DNA from: CAILUF01 sp964505265
GTDB lineage: Bacteria > Pseudomonadota > Alphaproteobacteria > Rickettsiales > UBA1997
Assembly: GCA_964505265.1 (NCBI GenBank)
Contig: CAZDGN010000002.1
Coordinates: 76,802-140,801 of the forward strand
Reading direction: 5' to 3'
DNA length: 64,000 nucleotides
Below are positions 18,162 through 27,644 of the stretch, piece after piece; within the stretch, counting starts at the first letter, position 1, and each line of letters starts with the position of its first letter. Both the position numbers and the translations under genes were made by a program. Under the pieces are notes generated by a model that was not told the origin of the DNA, did no database searches, and saw only the letters and a list, made by a program, of their open reading frames with translations.

Positions 18162-18546
18162 TTTTCACTATCGCATATATTTTGAAGACACTGACTCCGG
18201 AGGAATAGTTTATTATGCTAATTATCTTAAATTTTATGAGCGTGCTAGAACTGATTATTTGCGAATGAATGAAATCTATCAAAAAGAATTAGCTCTAACT
18301 CAAAATATTGGCTTTGTGGTTAGAAAAATTGAGGTTGAATATTTATCACCCGCATGTCTTGATGATAAGATTTCCGTGAGCGTGAAGTTTCTTGAAGTTT
18401 CAAATGTAAAAGTTAAAATTTATCAAGAAATACAAATTGACAATAAAGTTATTTCAACTGCAAAGGTTGATTTAGTTTGCATAAATACCAACAGCATTAA
18501 ACCAACAAAAATACCTGAACACATTAAAAATATATTCTATGTTTGA
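18154..18546 (+). CDS. ybgC: Acyl-CoA thioesterase, YbgC family
   Basis: A 130-residue hotdog-fold thioesterase. The family signature YFEDTDSGGIVYYANYLKF contains the catalytic aspartate. In the Tol-Pal neighbourhood of many Proteobacteria YbgC acts on short acyl-CoA or acyl-ACP; here it sits between queD and ffh, overlapping each by 8 nt, without tol genes nearby. Confidence 0.92.
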   Translation: MNNFHYRIYFEDTDSGGIVYYANYLKFYERARTDYLRMNEIYQKELALTQNIGFVVRKIEVEYLSPACLDDKISVSVKFLEVSNVKVKIYQEIQIDNKVISTAKVDLVCINTNSIKPTKIPEHIKNIFYV

Positions 18547-19882
18547 TAATTTTTCTAATAAAATTACTAAAATTTTTTCACAAATTTCTGGCAAAAAATT
18601 CATTAATGAAGATGATTTAAACGAAACCCTTAGAGAGATTCGTATCGCTCTGCTTGAGGCTGATGTGTCGTTGGTGATCGCCAAAAAATTTATAAGCGAT
18701 ATAAAGGAAGTTGCTATTGGACAAAAGGTTATATCAAGCGTTTCTGCTGGGCAAATGATTGTAAAAATCGTTCATGATGAATTAGTTAAATTGCTTGGAA
18801 GTGAAAAGTCGGAGCTAAACATTAAATGCAAACCGCCAGCAGTGATTTTAATAACGGGTCTTCAGGGTGCTGGAAAAACTACATCCTCGGCAAAAATTGC
18901 CTTTAGATTGAAACAAAGAAATAAATTAAAAATATTATTGGCATCGCTTGATATTTATCGTCCAGCGGCTTCGGAACAATTAAAAATATTAGCCGATAAA
19001 ATCCAAGTTGATTTTGCCGATTTTGATAAAAATTTAAGCCCACTTCAATTAGCCAAAAATGCTAAGGCGCATGCAATTTCAGGTAATTATGATTTACTTA
19101 TTTTGGATAGTGCTGGAAGAACAGCTATCAATGAAGAATTAATGGATGAACTTATTGCGATAAATAAAGAAATTAATCCGCAAGAAGTGCTTTTAGTAGT
19201 TGATGCAATGATCGGACAAGATGCGGTAAATGTTGCAGAAAAATTTAAAGAAAATTTATCGATTTCGGGAATTGTTTTAACAAGGCTCGATGGTGATGCA
19301 AGAGGCGGTAGCTCCTTGACCATGAAGGCTTCAACTCAATGTCCAATTAAATTTATTGGGGTTGGTGAAAAGTTAGAAGACCTCGATGAGTTCAATCCAG
19401 ATAGAATTGCTTCGAGGATAGTTGGAATGGGCGACGTAGTTTCTTTGGTGGAAAGAGCCCAAGAAATTTTTGATATGAAAGAAATTGAATCAACCACTAA
19501 CAAGCTTAAAGATGGTAAGGTTGATTTTAATGATATTTTGTCGCAAATTCGTAATATGCGAAAAATGGGTGGAATGAGTTCGATATTAAATTTATTGCCT
19601 GGGGTTGGACAAATTAAAGAACAACTTAAGCAAATGGGTCATTTTGAGAAAGAAATCAAGGTTCAAGAGGCAATTATTTTAGCAATGACACAAAAAGAAC
19701 GAAAAAATCCAGATTTACTTAATTCATCGCGCAAACATCGTATCGCAAGAGGGGCGGGTTCAAATATTCAAGAAGTAAATCGATTGATAAAAAAATATAA
19801 AGTTATGCAAAAAATGCTTGGAAAATTCGGAAAGATTGATCCAAAAAAAATGGAAGAAATGATTAAAAAAGAACAATTTTGA
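18539..19882 (+). CDS. ffh: Signal recognition particle protein Ffh
   Basis: The 447-residue SRP54 GTPase. N domain residues 1-90, G domain with GLQGAGKTTSSAK (P-loop), DIYRPAA, LDSAGR and TRLDGDARGG, and methionine-rich M domain from about 300, with SSRKHRIARGAGS for 4.5S RNA binding. It targets nascent inner-membrane proteins to FtsY. It overlaps ybgC by 8 nt and is followed by ratA after 7 nt; rpsP, often next to ffh, is far away at 57989. Confidence 0.97.
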   Translation: MFDNFSNKITKIFSQISGKKFINEDDLNETLREIRIALLEADVSLVIAKKFISDIKEVAIGQKVISSVSAGQMIVKIVHDELVKLLGSEKSELNIKCKPPAVILITGLQGAGKTTSSAKIAFRLKQRNKLKILLASLDIYRPAASEQLKILADKIQVDFADFDKNLSPLQLAKNAKAHAISGNYDLLILDSAGRTAINEELMDELIAINKEINPQEVLLVVDAMIGQDAVNVAEKFKENLSISGIVLTRLDGDARGGSSLTMKASTQCPIKFIGVGEKLEDLDEFNPDRIASRIVGMGDVVSLVERAQEIFDMKEIESTTNKLKDGKVDFNDILSQIRNMRKMGGMSSILNLLPGVGQIKEQLKQMGHFEKEIKVQEAIILAMTQKERKNPDLLNSSRKHRIARGAGSNIQEVNRLIKKYKVMQKMLGKFGKIDPKKMEEMIKKEQF

Positions 19883-19889
19883 TAAAACG

Positions 19890-20345
19890 ATGCCAAAAAT
19901 TCAAGAATCAAAAAAAATGCAATTTTCTGCTAAGGAAATTTATGATTTGGTGATTGACATAGAAAAATATCCCGAATTTTTACCTTGGTGTAGCAATTCG
20001 CATATTACCAAAATAATCAACGAAAATCAACTTCATGCTGATTTAGTGATTAATTTCAAAAGCATTTATGAAAAATACACCTCAGAAGTAGTTTTTAAAA
20101 AAATTAGTGAAAACGAATTTTTTGTTGAAGCTAGAGCTATTAAGGGTCCATTCAAAAGTTTAATCAATCAATGGAAAATAATTAAAATTGACAATAATCA
20201 TTGTTCAGTTAATTTTTATCTTGAATTTGAATTTAATTCTCTTTTACTAAGCAAAATGCTTGGTGCGATATTTTCTTCAGCTACACAAAAAATGATACAA
20301 GCCTTTGAAAATAGAGCTATTAAACTTTATAAACAACATAATTAA
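19890..20345 (+). CDS. RatA/Coq10-type START-domain protein
   Basis: A 151-residue polyketide-cyclase/START protein. The N-terminal FSAKEIYDLVIDIEKYPEFLPWC and the C-terminal helix are typical of the Coq10/RatA family. In alphaproteobacteria and mitochondria the family is a ubiquinone-binding chaperone; in E. coli RatA was reported to block ribosome subunit joining. No RatB-like gene is adjacent, so a ubiquinone role is more likely. Confidence 0.88.
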   Translation: MPKIQESKKMQFSAKEIYDLVIDIEKYPEFLPWCSNSHITKIINENQLHADLVINFKSIYEKYTSEVVFKKISENEFFVEARAIKGPFKSLINQWKIIKIDNNHCSVNFYLEFEFNSLLLSKMLGAIFSSATQKMIQAFENRAIKLYKQHN

Positions 20346-20348
20346 TAT

Positions 20349-20699
20349 ATGAAAATTACATTAATGCGAGCCAAAATTCATAGGGCTACAGTAACGCAAG
20401 CTGATTTAAATTACGAAGGTTCAATTTCAATTGATGAAGAGTTGCTTGACCAATCAGGAATTTTAAGCCATGAAATGGTTGATGTTTTAAATATTAATAA
20501 TGGCGAAAGATTTACAACTTATGCAATTAAGGCTCCAAAAAATTCTGGCGAAATTAAAATCAATGGAGCGGCGGCTCGAAAAGTTCAGGTTGGCGACAAT
20601 GTTATTATCATAGCTTATGGCTCAATGAAATTTGATGAAGCTAGAAATTTTCAACCTAAAGTAATTTTGGTAGATAGCAAAAATCAAATAAAAAAATAA
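20349..20699 (+). CDS. panD: Aspartate 1-decarboxylase
   Basis: A 116-residue pyruvoyl enzyme making beta-alanine for pantothenate and CoA. The self-cleavage site Gly24-Ser25 is present in NYEGSISID, and the NGAAARKVQVGDNVIIIAYG region is conserved. It starts 3 nt after ratA. With coaBC at 33260 it shows part of a CoA pathway. Confidence 0.95.
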   Translation: MKITLMRAKIHRATVTQADLNYEGSISIDEELLDQSGILSHEMVDVLNINNGERFTTYAIKAPKNSGEIKINGAAARKVQVGDNVIIIAYGSMKFDEARNFQPKVILVDSKNQIKK

Positions 20700-20804
20700 A
20701 TTAGCTATTGCAAATAAATCGATAATGGTTAAAATTTTACAAAATAGTTATCGAAATATTTAAAATAGTTTGATTAAATAATCCACTTAAATTTCTTAAA
20801 TTTT

Positions 20805-20939
20805 ATGAAAAGAACTTGGCAACCAAGCAAAATTGTTCGCAAAAGAAGACATGGTTTTAGAGCAAGAATGGCAAGCGCTGGCGGTAGAAAAATATTAGCT
20901 AGACGTCGTGCTAAAGGTCGTTCATGCCTCAGTGTTTGA
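20805..20939 (+). CDS. rpmH: 50S ribosomal protein L34
   Basis: A 44-residue ribosomal protein starting MKRTWQPSKIVRKRRHGF and containing RMASAGGRKILARRRAKGR, the diagnostic L34 sequence. It was read directly from the sequence. A 105-bp spacer separates it from panD, and rnpA follows after 111 bp. No dnaA lies upstream and no origin features were seen. Confidence 0.98.
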   Translation: MKRTWQPSKIVRKRRHGFRARMASAGGRKILARRRAKGRSCLSV

Positions 20940-21050
20940 TTAATAGTAAATTTTTCTATAATCTAGCATAAATCTTTAATTTGTTAGCTAAATTATAAAT
21001 CTATACTAAAAATTTCAAAATAATTACATAAAAAAATAACTATTTTGAAA

Positions 21051-21416
21051 ATGAAAATTTTTAAGATTAAAAAATCAGTTGAGTTTAAAAAACTCCAAAA
21101 TATCTCCAAAAAAATTCATAGTAAATCATTCATATTCCTATATAATTTATCGATTGATAAGGTCAACAATGACAAAAATTTCGCTTTTTGTCGATACGGC
21201 ATCACGATTTCTAAAAAAACCTGTAAATTAGCTACTAATCGTAATTTAATCAAAAGAAGAGTAAATAATATTTTTATGGAACTATGCCCTAAAAATATCG
21301 GCAAAAATTATGATTTTGTAATTATCGCTAAACAACAAATAATTGAGGTTAAGTTCAATGAATTATATGATGAATTTAAAATAATATTTAAAAAATTTTA
21401 TGAAAAAAAAATTTAA
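21051..21416 (+). CDS. rnpA: Ribonuclease P protein component
   Basis: A 121-residue basic protein that assists RNase P RNA in 5' processing of tRNA precursors. It has the N-terminal KKSVEFKKLQ motif, YGITISKKTCKLATNRNLIKRR (the RNR region) and a C-terminal helix. An in-frame TTG two codons upstream exists; the ATG at 21051 was chosen. The 3' end overlaps the ccoH-like gene by 17 nt instead of running into yidD/yidC as in most genomes. Confidence 0.92.
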   Translation: MKIFKIKKSVEFKKLQNISKKIHSKSFIFLYNLSIDKVNNDKNFAFCRYGITISKKTCKLATNRNLIKRRVNNIFMELCPKNIGKNYDFVIIAKQQIIEVKFNELYDEFKIIFKKFYEKKI

Positions 21417-21927
21417 TCTAGGAAATTTTAAAATTAACTGGCCATATTATTTGTTTATAATGTTTTTTATTGTTGTTACAGTTAATATTAGCTATATTTT
21501 TATTGCTAAAAAAACATGGCGGGGCATTTATACTGCGGGATCTTACCAAAAAACGTCTGACTATAATAAAATTCTTGAAAAAATCCAAGAGCAAAGAAAA
21601 TTGGGTTATCAAATTAAAAATGATATAAAAAAAATTGGTCATTCTAAATTTCAAATCGAAACTACCTTGACTGACTTAAATAATAATTTGATTTCGGGAT
21701 TTGAGGTAATTTATAAACTTAAATATTTACCCGATGAAAAATTTGACAAAGCCTTAAGTGGTAATATTGTTGCAAAATCATTTTCATATATTGATTTTGA
21801 ATTGAAAATGGCCGGAACATGGGAGTTGGAAACCGCAGTTTCTCATAATAATAATGTTATTCAAGATATTTATTATTTTATAATAAAGCCACAGGATATT
21901 GATAATAAACAACCTTTTGCTCCATGA
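21400..21927 (+). CDS. ccoH: FixH/CcoH-like cbb3 oxidase assembly protein
   Basis: A 175-residue membrane-anchored protein with one N-terminal membrane segment (about residues 14-34) and a periplasmic beta-rich domain. TAGSYQKTSDYNKILEK and the late MAGTWELETAV match the FixH family, which helps assemble cytochrome cbb3 oxidase. The case is strengthened by the coupled ccoI (4-nt overlap) and ccoS. FixG and the oxidase structural genes are not in the window. Confidence 0.85.
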   Translation: MKKKFNLGNFKINWPYYLFIMFFIVVTVNISYIFIAKKTWRGIYTAGSYQKTSDYNKILEKIQEQRKLGYQIKNDIKKIGHSKFQIETTLTDLNNNLISGFEVIYKLKYLPDEKFDKALSGNIVAKSFSYIDFELKMAGTWELETAVSHNNNVIQDIYYFIIKPQDIDNKQPFAP

Positions 21928-24335
21928 AAGAATGTCTTCATTGCAAAAATATTTTACTAGAAAACCAAGTAAATTTTTGTTGCGATGGTTGTGAATATGG
22001 CTTTAATATTATTAATAACAATGGATTAAGTAATTATTATTTAAATAGAATTTCGGATTTTAACATTTCCATTAAGCCAGAAAGGTCGCAAGATGATTTT
22101 ATTATTGAAGATTATTGCAAGATATCGCATACAGACCATAAGACCATTAATTTGGCAATTCCCGCTATTACCTGTGGTGCTTGTGTCTGGCTAATAGAAA
22201 GCTTGCTTAAAAAGCAAGAACAAGTAATTTATGCTCGTGTAAACCTAACTCAAAAAATTCTAGAATTAACTTGGCAGGGTGATTTTGCTATCGGTAAAAA
22301 ATTGATTAATTTAATCAATAATATTGGCTATAAAGCATTGCCAATTGAGGAAGAATATCTTAGAGAAGTTGAGCAAAAATTTGATAATCAAATTTTTAAA
22401 GCTTTGGCAGTTGCTGGATTTGGTGTTGGAAATATTATGCTCTTTTCTTTTGCTCTGTGGTTTGATGGCAATAATGAAATATCAGGAATAACCCGTCAAT
22501 TTTTATATATTTTATCATCAATTATTGCATTGCCTGTCATAATTTATTCGGGTCGGATTTTTTTTACATCCGCATATAAATCGACAATAAAAGGCTTCCC
22601 TAATATGGATTTAGCTATTTCTATCGCAATAATTTTGGCAACAATTGTAAGTATAGTTCAAACTTATAGAATTGGAAGCGATGTATATTTTGATTCGGTG
22701 GTTATGCTAATTTTTTTTCTGTTGATTGGGCGTTATCTTGATTATAAAGCTCGAAAAAAAATATTTAACATAACTTCAGAATTTTCCTTATTGCAAACCA
22801 CCATTGGCAAAGTAGAAATTGATGGTAAGATTGTTTTAATTCCAAGTAAAAAATTAAAAAAAGATATGGTTTTGTTGGTAGCAACTGGTGAAAAAATTGC
22901 CTGCGATGGTGAGGTTATAGAGGGGGAGGCGGTGGTTAATAACTCCTTGATTTCAGGAGAAATAATACCCGTAAATATCAAGATAGGTCAAGAGGTGTTC
23001 GGGGGTAGTATAAATATGGGCGATCCAATCAAAGTAAGAATTTCAAAAAATATTAATGACTCACTATTGTCTAAAATCATTGAGCTTATTGCCAAAATAG
23101 AATTTAAGAAAAATACCTATATTAGAATTGCTGATAATTTCTCAAAATATTATACCCCCGCGGTTCATCTTATAGCTTTTTTGACATTTATATACTGGTT
23201 TTTTTATCGTAATAACCTATGGGATTTGGCATTAATGAAGGCGACAGCGGTTTTAATTATCACCTGTCCATGTGCACTGGCATTAGCAATTCCTATTGCT
23301 CAATCTCTCGCGGTGGCAAACTTTGTAAAAAAAGGCATCATCATAAAAAATGGCGAAGTATTAGAGAAATTAGAAAAAATCGATTATGTTGTTTTTGATA
23401 AAACAGGAACTATTACAGTTGGGGAGCCAATTCTGATAGGGATTTATAACATTGTCGACAATCAATATAAAGAGATTTCACTTGATGATATTAGTCATCA
23501 TAATAATATTGCAATCGCATACAATATTGCTAAATTTAGTTCGCATCCAATTGCAAAATCAATCACAAAATCATTAGATAAATATGTTATAAATAAAAAT
23601 TATGAATTGAAAACCTCGGCAATTCAAGGTTCAGGAATTTCTGGTAATATTGATGGAAAAGAATATCGGATTGGTAATAAAGAATATTGTAAAATAAATT
23701 TTGAATTTGATAAAATTAATATATTATTCGACGAATTTGAAAGTGAATTATCTAGTTTTTTTAGAGGAGAAAATTGTCAATATCTATTCATATTTAAGGA
23801 TAAAATTAAAAAAAATTGTCGTGAATTAATTGATTTTTTACTGGCAGAAAATAAGAAAATCATTTTGTTGTCGGGAGATAAAAAGCAAGAGGTAGAACGC
23901 ATTGCCAAAATAACCAGAATAAATCAATTTTACTGGCAAAAAAATCCAATTGAAAAAGCTGAAATTATTCAAAAACTTAAAGATGAAGGCAATAAAATTC
24001 TAATGATAGGAGATGGTCTTAACGATGCTCCTTCTCTAGCTTTAGCCGATATATCCTTATCGTTTTCCAAGGCGGTTGATTTATCACAAAATATTGCTGA
24101 TATATTGATTGAAGGCGATAATTTATCGGCAGCAATTTATTTAATTAAATTTGCTAAAAAAACCTTTAAAATTATGAAGCAAAATTTGGCAATTGCACTT
24201 ATTTACAATATTTTTGCCGTGCCGTTTGCCATAGCTGGTTATATCGTGCCATTATTCGCAGCAATTGCAATGTCTAGCTCTTCGCTATTGGTTACCATAA
24301 ACTCGCTAAAATTAAATTATAAAAATAAATTATGA
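21924..24335 (+). CDS. ccoI: Copper-translocating P1B-type ATPase, CcoI/FixI
   Basis: An 803-residue P-type ATPase that supplies copper for cbb3 oxidase assembly. The N-terminus has a zinc-ribbon-like CLHCKN and CCDGCEYGF pair, then a heavy-metal-associated CGACVWLIESLL motif, CPCALALAIP in the transport helix, DKTGTITVGEP with the phosphorylated Asp, HPIAKS in the N domain and GDGLNDAPSLA. The Cys-rich N-terminus followed by an HMA domain is typical of FixI rather than CopA. It overlaps ccoH and ccoS by 4 nt each. Confidence 0.94.
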   Translation: MKECLHCKNILLENQVNFCCDGCEYGFNIINNNGLSNYYLNRISDFNISIKPERSQDDFIIEDYCKISHTDHKTINLAIPAITCGACVWLIESLLKKQEQVIYARVNLTQKILELTWQGDFAIGKKLINLINNIGYKALPIEEEYLREVEQKFDNQIFKALAVAGFGVGNIMLFSFALWFDGNNEISGITRQFLYILSSIIALPVIIYSGRIFFTSAYKSTIKGFPNMDLAISIAIILATIVSIVQTYRIGSDVYFDSVVMLIFFLLIGRYLDYKARKKIFNITSEFSLLQTTIGKVEIDGKIVLIPSKKLKKDMVLLVATGEKIACDGEVIEGEAVVNNSLISGEIIPVNIKIGQEVFGGSINMGDPIKVRISKNINDSLLSKIIELIAKIEFKKNTYIRIADNFSKYYTPAVHLIAFLTFIYWFFYRNNLWDLALMKATAVLIITCPCALALAIPIAQSLAVANFVKKGIIIKNGEVLEKLEKIDYVVFDKTGTITVGEPILIGIYNIVDNQYKEISLDDISHHNNIAIAYNIAKFSSHPIAKSITKSLDKYVINKNYELKTSAIQGSGISGNIDGKEYRIGNKEYCKINFEFDKINILFDEFESELSSFFRGENCQYLFIFKDKIKKNCRELIDFLLAENKKIILLSGDKKQEVERIAKITRINQFYWQKNPIEKAEIIQKLKDEGNKILMIGDGLNDAPSLALADISLSFSKAVDLSQNIADILIEGDNLSAAIYLIKFAKKTFKIMKQNLAIALIYNIFAVPFAIAGYIVPLFAAIAMSSSSLLVTINSLKLNYKNKL

Positions 24336-24493
24336 ATGTTTTAATTTTTTTAATTCCTTTAACCTTGATAATGAGTCTAGCGGGTTTACTGGCATTTCTT
24401 TGGTGCACTAAAAATAAACAATATGATGATTTGGAAGGATCATCAAGAAGAATTCTTTTTGATGATTATGATATAAAAAAACCAAAAAATTAA
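24332..24493 (+). CDS. ccoS: Cbb3 oxidase maturation protein CcoS
   Basis: A 53-residue protein read directly from the sequence. It starts MNVLIFLIPLTLIMSLAGLL, a single membrane helix, followed by AFLWCTKNKQYDDLEGSSRR. The FLW-x-KxxQYDDLEG-x-RIL pattern is diagnostic of the FixS/CcoS family, required for cofactor insertion into cbb3 oxidase. Its ATG overlaps the ccoI stop (ATGA). Confidence 0.93.
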   Translation: MNVLIFLIPLTLIMSLAGLLAFLWCTKNKQYDDLEGSSRRILFDDYDIKKPKN

Positions 24494-24614
24494 TAAATAA
24501 ATTGTTTTTTAAATTGCATTAATTTAAAAATATTTTATAACTATATTTAGGCTTTAACTATTCCCATAATTAGCATAAAATTGTTTTATGGTGAAAATAA
24601 ATTATTATAATTTT

Positions 24615-25580
24615 ATGAAAAATAACTCGAAACAATTTCTAATTTTCTCCCTAGTTCTTTTGTTTGCAGGTTGTCAAAAAACCAATAATGGTCAGCCAAC
24701 TGAAGTAAGATTTGTTGATTTGCAAGGTAAGCCTAAGCCTATTAAAACAAGAGTTCCAGAGGCCAATGCCAAAATAATGTCTGGGCAAATGAGTCATAGT
24801 GATAATTTGGAAGCAAATACTGCAAATATTAAAAATAAATCAAGTGATTTTAGCTTGGAAAACTATAAAAGGAATTTTGCCAATTCTAGTAATTCTCAAA
24901 ATAAGGTTGGGGTTATTGAAAACGAAAATAGCTCTAGTGCAGAGCAGACTGTGGAATATGATTTGGGGTTAGAAACTAATGTCAAAAAAACTGAAAAAAA
25001 CGATTATGAAAACGAAAAAAATGAATTGAATCAAGATAGTTCAATTGTAAAAAATAACAATAAATCTGAAATTTTTGAAGAAGATTTGGAAAATTCTCAA
25101 TCTAGTAAAGTTGCTTCCTCAAAAAATCTTTATAAAAAAAATGCAACCGATGTAAATCAAGATGAAGATGGAAATAAAATAATTACCTATTCAACAAAAA
25201 AATATAAAAAAACCTCTAGAGCTGACAGCAAAGAGTTTGCGGCTGAAAATAATCAAGATTTTAATGACTCTAGCATCGAAGAAGAGGAAGAAAATGGGTA
25301 TAAAAACAAAAATAAAAAATTTGCTAAAATCTCAAAATATTCAACTGGCATAAGAGGTCGTTATTATGTTCAAGTTGGAGCATTCAATAATTCTTCTGGA
25401 GCAAGAGAAAAGCTAGGTTTAATCGCCAATCAAAAAAATGGTAAAGTAATAATTGCCAATATTAATGATCGTAAAATTTATCGTTCAGTTTTTGGACCTT
25501 ACTTATCAAAAAATCAGGCATTAAAAGTTAAAAAATCCATAGAAAATAACGGCAATGAAGCAATAATAATTAGAAATTAA
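24615..25580 (+). CDS. SPOR-domain lipoprotein
   Basis: A 321-residue lipoprotein. The signal peptide ends with the lipobox LFAGC, followed by a long low-complexity linker rich in Asn, Ser, Lys and Glu (about residues 50-245) and a C-terminal SPOR domain (RYYVQVGAFNNSSGAREK to the end) that binds denuded septal peptidoglycan. The ATG at 24615 was preferred to one nine codons upstream because it begins a proper signal peptide. It probably acts at the division site. It is followed by a second lipoprotein and a D,D-carboxypeptidase, a cell-wall cluster. Confidence 0.85.
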   Translation: MKNNSKQFLIFSLVLLFAGCQKTNNGQPTEVRFVDLQGKPKPIKTRVPEANAKIMSGQMSHSDNLEANTANIKNKSSDFSLENYKRNFANSSNSQNKVGVIENENSSSAEQTVEYDLGLETNVKKTEKNDYENEKNELNQDSSIVKNNNKSEIFEEDLENSQSSKVASSKNLYKKNATDVNQDEDGNKIITYSTKKYKKTSRADSKEFAAENNQDFNDSSIEEEEENGYKNKNKKFAKISKYSTGIRGRYYVQVGAFNNSSGAREKLGLIANQKNGKVIIANINDRKIYRSVFGPYLSKNQALKVKKSIENNGNEAIIIRN

Positions 25581-25585
25581 TTACA

Positions 25586-26290
25586 ATGAATATTGTTTTT
25601 AAAAAAACAGTAATTGGTTTTGTTTTGGTTTTAAATTTAGCATCTTGTTCAAATAATTTATCTAATTTTTCATCAAATGATTTATTTGAGGCAAGATTTA
25701 AAAGTGATACCGATAAAATTAATAAAATAAGAACATTAAATGAAGAAAAATCAGTTTTTGGTTTTTTGGGTTCGGATTCAGACATCGATTATAAAAATCC
25801 AAGTAATTTTCAAACTCCTGATCGACAAAATTTACCTTCGAAAACTTTAGCAAATAAATATAATTATGTGGATATATCTTATCTGGGTAGCAAAAATGCT
25901 CAGCATTTTCCTGATCTTGAAACTTATCAACAAGGCATTGCCAACAATCCAGATAGCGGCTTAGACCCGAATGTTTTTGAGATTTCATATAGCACCTATC
26001 TAAATAAGCCCTTCAATAATTTAGGTGAAGATTTTGACAAAATTAATATTCCAATTCAAGATGGATATGGGATAAAATCTTCGGCATCGGATAAAAACTA
26101 TAATTTAGTGCCGATTGCAAGTTTACAAAATGCTATTAAAACTATTATTGAATCGAGATCACAGGTGGATCTAGAAATTACTAGAAAATTAATTGTTGAA
26201 AGAAAAAATTTGCTTCGAAAAAAGCAGTTGGAATATTATAAAGAAAAAAACGATTATGTTAAATTCTTTGAGAATAACTTATCGGGATAA
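25586..26290 (+). CDS. Lipoprotein of unknown function
   Basis: A 234-residue protein with a signal peptide ending in the lipobox NLASC (about residue 21). The mature part is polar, with NPSNFQTPDRQNLP and a C-terminal charged helix (about 185-225). No family was recognised. It starts 5 nt after the SPOR lipoprotein, so the two are likely co-transcribed and may share a role in the envelope. Confidence 0.7.
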   Translation: MNIVFKKTVIGFVLVLNLASCSNNLSNFSSNDLFEARFKSDTDKINKIRTLNEEKSVFGFLGSDSDIDYKNPSNFQTPDRQNLPSKTLANKYNYVDISYLGSKNAQHFPDLETYQQGIANNPDSGLDPNVFEISYSTYLNKPFNNLGEDFDKINIPIQDGYGIKSSASDKNYNLVPIASLQNAIKTIIESRSQVDLEITRKLIVERKNLLRKKQLEYYKEKNDYVKFFENNLSG

Positions 26291-26404
26291 TTTATAATAT
26301 TTTTCAAATAAAATTCTACCAAGATACTTATTTAGCAATTAGTTATATCAGGCTTTAGGGTAAAGACACAGGATTAAGATTTTAAAGTATTATTTAAAAA
26401 GTTA

Positions 26405-27622
26405 ATGCAAAATTTTGTTAAAATACAATATATTTTAAGGCATATTATTGCTATTTTTTTAGCAATAATATTACTAAACCATAAAGTTAACAATGCTTTT
26501 GCCAGCATTGCTTATCAATATCTAGAAAATGCAAGCTATTATTTGTTAATTGATGCAGACACTTCGGAAATTCTTAAATCTCGCAATATAAATGAAAAAA
26601 TTTCTCCATCATCAATGACCAAATTAATGACTGCTTATGTGGTTTTTGATCAAGTTAAAAAAGGTAATGTAAATTTACAAAATCGTTGCCTAATTGGCAA
26701 AGATGCTTGGCGTAAAAGTGGCTCCTCGATGTTTTTAAATTATGGTGATGTGGTTTCGGTTGATGATTTGCTTAAAGGGCTATTAGCAGTTTCGGCAAAT
26801 GATGCGGCGATTGCACTAGCCCAAACCACCGCAAATAGTTATGAGCATTTTATTAATTTGATGAATATAAAAGCCAAAGAGTTAAATATGAATAATTCGC
26901 ACTTTATGAACCCCCATGGACTTCATCAAGATGGCCATTATATGACGTTAAAAGATTTGGCGACCCTAATAATAAGGCTTTATAATGATTTTCCACAATA
27001 TGCACAATATTTGAGTATTCCTGAATTTACCTATCGCAACATTACCCAAAAAAATCGAAACCCGTTGATTAAAAATCACTACGAAGGAATTGTAGGTGGC
27101 AAAACTGGTCATACCAATCAAGGGGGATATGGCTTGGTTACTTTGGTTAAAAGAGATAATCGTAGATTGGTTGCAGTTGTTAATAAGGCACCAACTCCAA
27201 AAATTCGTGAAAATATTATTACTGAATTATTGGATTATGGATTTAATAATTTTAAAAAAATTTACATATTTGAAAAAGGGGATGAGGTTACTAAAATCAA
27301 TGTTTGGTTAGGAAATAAAAAGCAAATTAAGGGGATAATAAATCAATCAATTAATTTTAATGTTAACAGAGAAATAAATATCGATGATATTAAAGTAGAG
27401 ATAAAATATAAATCACCACTATATGCACCAATTAAAAAAAATGATGTTATAGGAACAATGCAAATTAATATCAACGGTTATGAAACAAAAAATTTCGACA
27501 TTTTTGCAAAAGAAAATATTGACAAGGTTGGATTTATAAGAAAAATTAAAAGAATATTAGAATATAAAATTAAAAATTATTTCCCTTGGCTTATAAAACT
27601 AAGTGATTCACAAAACTCTTAA
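26405..27622 (+). CDS. dacA: D-alanyl-D-alanine carboxypeptidase (PBP5/6 type)
   Basis: A 405-residue S11 serine peptidase trimming peptidoglycan stem peptides. Active-site motifs are SMTK (S70, K73), SAN (S130, N132) and KTG (233-235). A signal peptide with cleavage near AFA is seen at the N-terminus and a PBP5-like C-terminal beta domain follows (about 280-370). The last 30 residues are basic and hydrophobic, suggesting a membrane-anchoring helix. A 114-bp spacer upstream probably holds its promoter. Confidence 0.93.
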   Translation: MQNFVKIQYILRHIIAIFLAIILLNHKVNNAFASIAYQYLENASYYLLIDADTSEILKSRNINEKISPSSMTKLMTAYVVFDQVKKGNVNLQNRCLIGKDAWRKSGSSMFLNYGDVVSVDDLLKGLLAVSANDAAIALAQTTANSYEHFINLMNIKAKELNMNNSHFMNPHGLHQDGHYMTLKDLATLIIRLYNDFPQYAQYLSIPEFTYRNITQKNRNPLIKNHYEGIVGGKTGHTNQGGYGLVTLVKRDNRRLVAVVNKAPTPKIRENIITELLDYGFNNFKKIYIFEKGDEVTKINVWLGNKKQIKGIINQSINFNVNREINIDDIKVEIKYKSPLYAPIKKNDVIGTMQININGYETKNFDIFAKENIDKVGFIRKIKRILEYKIKNYFPWLIKLSDSQNS

Positions 27623-27644
27623 ATTAATTTAAACTAAAAAAATT

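Noticed and set aside
20700..21050. Replication origin near rpmH-rnpA
   Set aside because: No dnaA gene and no cluster of DnaA boxes was seen; rpmH and rnpA alone do not mark an origin.
21400..21416. Frameshift between rnpA and ccoH
   Set aside because: Both proteins have complete N- and C-termini; the 17-nt overlap is a normal coupling arrangement.
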